Shown here: piece by piece, positions 57,431 to 64,000 of the stretch
Layout: every line of letters starts with the position of its first letter
Numbering within the stretch: the stretch's first letter is position 1
Assembly: GCA_035235625.1 (NCBI GenBank)
Contig: CP141141.1
Location: 45,841,719-45,905,718 of the forward strand
From: Saururus chinensis
Lineage: Eukaryota > Streptophyta > Magnoliopsida > Piperales > Saururaceae
Direction: 5' to 3'
Length of the DNA: 64,000 nucleotides
Translations under genes and position numbers: made by a program
The notes under the pieces: generated by a model
Seen by the model: the letters and a program-made list of their open reading frames with translations, nothing else
The model's database searches: none
Told to the model about the DNA's origin: nothing

Positions 57431-58853
57431 AATTAGGTTATTTTAAGCGACATATATGACCTTTTACATCTGCATAAATCTACTAGACATTTACGTTAAT
57501 ACCTAATTCTTATTTATTTTAAGCTATCAATGTCAAGTAGCTATAGTTTACTTCTATAATAAATACATACAATTTTCTACAATGAGTACAGCTTTTAGAT
57601 TTTTTTTCCCGTGCATGAGTTGAGGAACGCTTTATTACGAGGTACAAACGAAGTTCCATAGTGCAGGTCTAAAGAACTTACAGAACAAAGTTCATAGTTT
57701 TGCTCGATTTTAACTCTTATAAATGATTATCATGATGGTCATGAAGCAGGATTAGGCAGCACAAAATATTCTTCACGCAAGAGTCCTGCTGAGATATAGA
57801 ACATACTGCAAGCAGGCACCATCACAGTAGGGAACAAAAACTTTAAACAGACAAGCTTCTTTCAATACTGCTGCTATCTACAATGTCTGTAACTATGTAT
57901 TTCCCAAAAACAAAAGAAAAAAGAACCTAGAGTATCCGTCAATAAGATTTTTCACAAATTATAGCCTGGATATGAAATAGGTGAGACAGCAATACATACT
58001 AAATTTAGAGAGCCCAATCAATCAAACTCCACTGGGAACTTGATAATATGCTGAAAATACTCAGTATTAAGTCAGGAAATGGAATTGAAGCCGACGGGTG
58101 TTTACATTCGGCATTCCGTTCAAAGAATTGATTTAAGCCTACTTGCACACAGACCTACTTGATGACAAGTTCAACTACTCATTTTTTTAAATAAAATGCT
58201 CCTCCTTAAAAAACTCACTTATAAAAATTAGAACCCAAATCAACGTGCTTTGACATGGTGAGCCTCACAAATCGTCGGTGGTTATCTACATACTAGGTTT
58301 TACGATGTAGTTTTTTAGAGTAGATATAACACACTGAGTGCATCACCACCACCGTGTTTTTACATAATGTAGACCTCATAAATCAACAGTGATGCACGGA
58401 ATGGATTCTTCCCTGAGATTACTCTAACCATAAAGTACGCAAATATTTTCAAAAAACTAATAAGCTAACATGCTGTTGTCATTGCAAGGAACCGTGTACC
58501 TGTAACTCGTTTGGTAACAATGAAAAAACGCAAAAACATTGCTTACTTAAGAGCATAACCCTTTACCCAAGCAAGTAGAAATTCGAATAAAAATATTACA
58601 GCTGAAACGCAATTGTCTGACAAATGCACAATCACTTTTGCTTTCCCTTAATTCACAGATAATGTGTCTCAAAAGGCACGAAATTTGGCATTGCTAGATC
58701 CATATCCAGCAAAAACGTAGGGTGGATCAGTCAGTTCTGCATCGTTTAGCCACCTAAACAAACCACCATTCAAATCACCATTTGGTCTGCCAGATGTCTC
58801 AGGCAAAAAGGAAAATAAGAACAAGCAGGAAGATATTGAGCATACTTCTATGA
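57431..58853. other. PBE1 3' flank, no gene seen
   Basis: The right part (about 58600-58853) is probably the 3' UTR of the minus-strand proteasome gene. The rest contains no convincing frame. Composition is less AT-extreme than the transposon DNA to its left, so a non-coding transcript or longer UTR is possible but not shown. Confidence 0.4.
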
Positions 58854-61800
58854 CTATGCCACCTCAGTCATCTCCTGTTCAACAACACCTGAAGTGACAG
58901 GGTTGTACTTATAGTAAAGCTCCCCTACATCATCCCCAGAAAGTTTCTTCCAACCATTTGGACCAACATGATATACTGCAACAAAGTAACACATTAGGAC
59001 GTAAGAGTGCACATACAGATTAATATGTAAAAAAGTGAGCAGGAAGGGACATACCACTAGCAACACCACCACTTGCTCCATCTCTAAATGTTGCATGATA
59101 GATTGCTCGGCGAGCTAGCTCAGCAGCCTCTTCAACTGACATATCATGCCGATACCTGCCCAATATTAAACTTACATAGGCAAAGACAGCTCGGAATTGC
59201 AATAGATAAAACTAAAGGTAAACTTAATTAAGATATACCCATTATCCAGAACGCCATAAGCATACGGAGAACCTGATCCAACAGAAAAACGTGTACCCTT
59301 GAGCCTTCCACCCTCACTATCTACATAGTAAAGGCCCGGTCCCTGCATTTAAAACTATATTTAAAAGGCTGGAATTACTAAATTTGCATGTCAAACAAAT
59401 TAGCAACAAATAATAACAATAAGAAAACCGTACAGTTTCATCCCATCCAGCAATCATGGTTCCCACAGATAGACCCATTCCACGATATGAGTATAGAATA
59501 TTTGCAAGTAGCTTCGAGGCACCAGTAACAGAAATTCTTCTCTTATTTGCCAATTCATGCAAACGACACTGCAAAATAGCATAAACTCGGTTACTTTTTA
59601 TTCCTGAAGCATGTTTCCTTGTACACAAACACAACCAACCAGGAAAAGCCCCAGCACATAACATATAATAGGGAACATAAGAGAAGTTGAGAAATAAAAT
59701 TGAGGATAAAGACCTTCATGCCCAAATTTCGGTGCCAGAACTGGCAATCTGCTGCTCCTCCAGCCATTGTGCCAAGCATGTAAGGGTTAATTTCAATAAT
59801 TTTTTTCACAGACTGAGACGCTGCAAGTAAAAATACATTATTCACAATCATTGATACTCAATGAATACTGCACAATTATATCCACTAAAGATTGTGGCAC
59901 ATATGTTTTGCTTCAGAATGCTTGAAATGTCTAGGCCAAAGCGGATCCTAATATCTATATATTTTCTTCATATCCTTATCTATGGCTGTTTACGCTGAGC
60001 CAAGTTGAGATGAGCTTTGCTCAGCTCCTTTTCAGGCTAGAGCTGAGTCTAGCATAGTGGAGGTTGAGTTTGAAGATGGCCCAGTACAGCTCGTAGTTTT
60101 TTTTTTTTGTGTGTTTTTATTAAATAACACAATACATATAAATCATTATTTTGAAATGAAATATACTTAGTCATATATAGAAGCGTTGTTTAAGATGCCA
60201 GAATTTGAGCCCCGGAATACTTGAGTCAATCTGATTTAGGCTAGGCTAACAGCTATACTCGAGCATGGCTCGACAAGCAAGAGTTCGAGTTTCAAGTCAA
60301 AGCTAATTCAAGCCGAACCTTGAACTGAATTGAACAGGCAAGGCTTTCTTAGCACCCTTCCAAGTTGGTAACATACTTTGTCAATATATTACTGGTGGCC
60401 ACACAACAGAAACAGCCCTCCCAAAAATAATGGAGCAATAAAATTCAATGGAAAACCAATGATTACCAATGTGGAAACAGAAATGCTGGTGCAAATAAAA
60501 ATTGGAAGGTGAAAGTAATTTTTTAAGTCAAAACCTAAATTGAAAAAAGAAAAAAGAAAAAAGAAAAAAATTGTCATTGCAAGCAAGGAACAGTTTCAAC
60601 TCCTTCAATAAAATATAACATTTTCACTTATTTTAGGTACAATTACCTCAGACTTTTTGTTAGAGTAGATAGATAATATGTCCCATGAGAACTAGAACCA
60701 TTTTTATAGAACTTTACTCCCTCCGTCCTGTAGTTATAGTTCAGATTAGAAAATCAAAATCAACTAAAAATAGTTCATTTCGTTTTCTTACCCTAAGACA
60801 TTGACCCTCTTTCTGATTGTGTTCGTATTAGTGATTTTTTCTCTAAATACCTTTGGGCCACCAATTACAAAACCAAGAAATGCTCACATGCTAAAGTGAC
60901 TCGACTTGAAATCAATATTTCACGCTCAAGCCGAATCAGTCAAAAGCTCAGTGTGGCTCGGCTAGTTAGCACCCCTAGATATGTAGCATGAATCATAAAC
61001 ACAAAGGAAAAGTTTCAAATCTAATTTGGAAAGGCACGCCCATAAATTGCAACATAATAAACAATGAAAGGTTAACAACAACTTGAAAGTAAGCATCTAT
61101 GTATTATTATTATTATTATTATTATTATTGTTGTTGTTGTTGTTGTTATTATTATTATTATTACTACTACTACTACTATTTTCAAATAATACAATTGAAG
61201 TCCATCAAGAGAAAGTTAGTAAAAAATAAGGTGATAAAAATCACTCATTTTCTTAATCTTAGATTCTGAAATATTCAACCTAAAGATAGGACATGGAAAA
61301 GGCTAAAAAATGATGAATCAGCGAGCTATGCAACACCTGAACACCTCAGATCTGAATAACTAGATAAAGTATCCCTCATAAAAAAATCACAATCAGAATG
61401 CTCCCTTATCAATAAAGCTGCTATCTAGTTCAAATATTGAAACCGTGGTATGTTAAACAATTAAGAGATCATTGATACTCGTTCAGCCAATGAGTGGAGG
61501 GATAAGAATGAACTAAACAGAAAAAACATACAAAACTGTCCTCTAATGAATCATTTGAACAACGACTCCAGTAAATCTATGATGCTCAGTAATGATGTAA
61601 TGGTTAGTGTTTTTACTGAAACTTTGTGTCTAACGCAAGTTATAGCCACGCATCTTCCATCTTTTGGAAGTCAAACCAATGATGAAGTTAACCGAAATTT
61701 ATAAGCTCTGATCGGCCAAAAAACAATAACACAGCATTGCCAAAAAAAATAAACCAGAAGAAGTTTAAGGACATACAAATGTACCCGCCCATGCTTGCCC

Positions 61801-62150
61801 TAGAATCTGCGGCAACCATGACTCCTTCCTTGAAGATAAAAGCAAGTGTCGTTGTGCCTTTAGCTGGTTTTACCATCTGCACTGCTTTCTTCTGAAAATC
61901 ATCGAACTGAGATGCCAAAAAAATATATTAATTTCCAGACTGCAAAACCATTCGACATAACCCTAGAATCCTCCACAAGGAGGACAACAGAGGCTCAGGG
62001 CAACAAGGGAAAGAAAAAATTGCAGTAACTCACATCATTGACAATGGGAATCTGAAACGCAGGAACGGACAAAGGCCCTTCAGAGAGACCATCACCACAA
62101 CCCATGCGAAAAGGGGCAAATGATTCGAGCGCCGTCGTGTCAAGTACCAT
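58854..62150 (-). CDS. PBE1: 20S proteasome subunit beta type-5
   Basis: This is the chymotrypsin-like catalytic subunit of the 20S core in cytosol and nucleus. Minus-strand exons: 62150-62034, 61906-61777, 59820-59714, 59568-59434, 59342-59239, 59155-59055, 58975-58854. They join into 816 nt, 271 residues, near the family's usual 272-274. The propeptide (1-56) ends in VKPAKG, and cleavage before Thr57 (TTTLAF) exposes the catalytic Thr1. Asp17-type (ADSRASMGG) and Lys33-type ([13 protein letters not shown]) residues are in place, followed by [41 protein letters not shown] and the C-terminal [11 protein letters not shown]. The start ATG opens the exon carrying [14 protein letters not shown]. 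Intron 2 is long (about 1.96 kb) because of repeats. All key residues are present, so it should be functional. Confidence 0.95.
59985..60355. repeat. GAGCC-family transposon fragment in PBE1 intron 2
   Basis: The left end GGCTGTTTACGCTGAGCC and the complement of the right end (GGGTGCTAAGAAAGCC) are imperfectly inverted; the interior has CTCAGCTC and CTCGAG phrases. The same ending recurs at about 60961-60980 (complement of GGGGTGCTAACTAGCCGAGC). Boundaries are uncertain. Confidence 0.5.
60716..60990. repeat. Stowaway-like end and GAGCC-family end
   Basis: TACTCCCTCCGTCCTGTAGT at 60716 is a Stowaway-type terminus; its partner is not seen. A GAGCC-family right end closes the segment. Both sit in PBE1 intron 2. 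Confidence 0.45.
61102..61179. repeat. Compound trinucleotide microsatellite in PBE1 intron
   Basis: (TAT)n, then (TGT)n, then (TAT)n and (TAC)n, about 26 triplets in all. Confidence 0.95.
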
Positions 62151-62560
62151 TTTTCTAAATATAAAAAACACACACAAACGCAGATTAGCCATAGAGCTCC
62201 ATAACACAATTGAACACAGAAATCATATTAACAATTTTCTTTAATCCCGTCGCGCAAAAATTGTTGGTTGGAGGCCATCATACCGCAGATCCGTCATCTC
62301 ACACCCCAAAAGGAAAAGGAAAAAAAAAAAACAGCTTTAGTTGCATGAGCCGATCGCGGCTTACCTTGACTATGATAGCAGAAGGTTGTAAATCCTGAGG
62401 ACGGGCTCCCTCGTTGCGGCAGCAGAGAGACGGACTGGGAGAGCACAAAGCGAAGGGTAGCTTATAGCGCCCGGGCGGCGTGGCAAAGAAGAAAGAGAAT
62501 AGAAACGATACGACGGCTTGCAGTGGTCGCTCGCTTAGCACGTAGAATTTTCACGTGCGA
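62151..62560 (-). promoter_or_regulatory. PBE1 5' leader, leader intron and promoter
   Basis: On the minus strand the acceptor TATTTAG lies five bases before the start codon, and a donor GTCAAG|GTAAGC has its exon end at 62365. The leader is therefore split by an intron of about 207 bp. The upstream part is GC-rich and has a G-box core CACGTG at 62552-62557. Confidence 0.6.
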
Positions 62561-64000
62561 AGCGTTTCTCATGGTCCCACTGTTAAGCGGTGCACATATT
62601 AGTCCCATTTCGCCCGCCTCTTGATTTAGGGGGGTCGTTTGGGTACGAAATTAATTCGGTAGCGAATCAAAATTTTTTGAAATTAATTTTATCAATTTAA
62701 TATAAAATTAGAATTTTATTTGAGTATAGAATTTTTAATATGAAATCGTGTTTGGATAACAAATTGTGTCTAAGGTTAAATTCTTTAGAATTTTAAGTAA
62801 ATTAATAAATATACCCTTTAAATGGAATTGTTTTAATAGAATCATGTTTGGGTAAGGAATTTGTGTATTTTTTAGAATCGTTGAATTTATAAAAAAATTC
62901 AAAAAAATAACCTTTGTTTAGGCATTGTACAATATTTGTGTGCAACACCAATAATATGCCCAACCACTCGTATTCGGGTTTGGGCCATACCGAACAGTTT
63001 AACATCACGCTATTTTTTTTTTATTTCGTTAGATTGATTGTAAAAGTACAAGGGTCTTATGCTCCTTAAATAATCTTTTATGGCTTAATGGGCCCATAGA
63101 AGTACATACCGACTGATACGAGTGCCTATCAACCGTACTTACCTATATTTGTTGAGACCAACATGGTATAATACGAGGGGTGATATGCCCTACATAAAAA
63201 TTGATATATATCAACTGTATTGACATGTATTATATCGATACAATAAATACATATCGACACGTTATTAATTTATTATTTCTTATATTTAATAAAATACGAC
63301 AGAGACATAACAATATAAAAAATCAATTATATTGCTAAATCCTAACCATAAAAAAATCAATTAACATCTTGCAAGCGTTAAAAGACCTTCATTTTTAAGG
63401 GCAATCGGTTTATTTATGCGAAAAGCTTTCCGAGTTATGTCAACAAGTGCCTTGAAGCAGTATGACTCATGCACTGACAACTAACAAATGGGGGGAAAAC
63501 TATCAGGTAACTCATTTGGTGTTGCAAATAAGTGGCATCAGTCGATGACACTCAACTAGATGCATATGCAAAGTGGACAATGAAGAATCAACTCAGCAAC
63601 TCTATAGTTATGCACTGATGCGATTGACCACCAAAGTAGAATCACTTTTATCAATCTTTTTTAACCCACCCTAGCTACTGATACACTTTAAAAAGAGGAT
63701 CACGTTGTTAAAGCTACCGCAATATCATATCAAAACCTTTTCATAATCAAGTGCATCAACAATGAGAAAAGTATAAGACGTTCTTATACACCACTTAACC
63801 TATATCAATAAAAACTAGTTAGGTCCAAATGTACTAGGCATTGTGGGGGTATAATACAAAATCAAGACTTTTAGTCTAATAGCAAAGACAAAGAGAACAG
63901 CCAAATGAGCCCATACTATGACATTTATTTATTAATTCAATATGAAAACTCAAATACAATTCCATCTTCAATACTGGTCTTTCATCAATACATTGCCACT
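62561..64000. other. Right-edge AT-rich repeats
   Basis: It contains a GGGGGGTCGTTTGGGTACG element end near 62631, a weaker related phrase 'catgtttgggtaagg' near 62842, and a CGATAC-rich segment (about 63090-63265) related to the ends of the Mutator-like element at 56790-57420. No gene is seen up to the window edge. Confidence 0.4.

Overview
The window is nuclear DNA from a flowering plant. Its genes are intron-rich and plant-specific (auxin response factor, PPR, plant carboxylesterase), the intergenic DNA is AT-rich, and transposon debris is dense. A very GC-rich single-exon carboxylesterase beside AT-rich neighbours, together with Stowaway-type MITE ends, suggests a monocot or possibly a magnoliid; the species cannot be named from the sequence alone.

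Six protein-coding genes are supported. From left to right: (1) an ARF1-type auxin response factor (+, CDS 13290-19353, 14 coding exons joining into a 679-residue frame, one intron with a GC donor); (2) a GDPD4-like glycerophosphodiester phosphodiesterase (-, 31026-26049, 9 exons, 321 residues); (3) a U2AF35-related CCCH/UHM/RS splicing factor of the ZRSR2/RGH3 type (-, 38566-32882, 9 exons, about 778 residues); (4) an intronless 827-residue P-class PPR protein, probably organellar (-, 45728-43245); (5) an intronless 343-residue CXE18-like carboxylesterase (+, 51646-52677); (6) the 20S proteasome beta-5 subunit PBE1 (-, 62150-58854, 7 coding exons, 271 residues). They are unrelated housekeeping or regulatory genes. 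I see no operon-like or pathway cluster.

The intervals between genes are mostly transposable elements. Two solo LTRs have perfect 5-bp target duplications (468-2774 with CTAAG; 54484-56409 with GTTAT). A hAT-type non-autonomous element lies at 6468-7593 and a decayed hAT transposase at 46444-49040. A Mutator-like element with a 10-bp target duplication lies at 56790-57420. Foldback elements at 3276-4576 and 53634-56470 take part in nested insertions whose order can be read. There is also a 146-bp tandem array inside a terminal-inverted-repeat element (8485-9112) and several MITEs and microsatellites, some inside introns or just upstream of genes.

I did not find a convincing new biological system. 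The points most worth a second look are the obligatory GC-AG intron in the ARF gene, the (CT)n tract at the UHM-to-RS exon border of the splicing factor, the upstream ORFs in the ARF leader, and the nested transposon structures.
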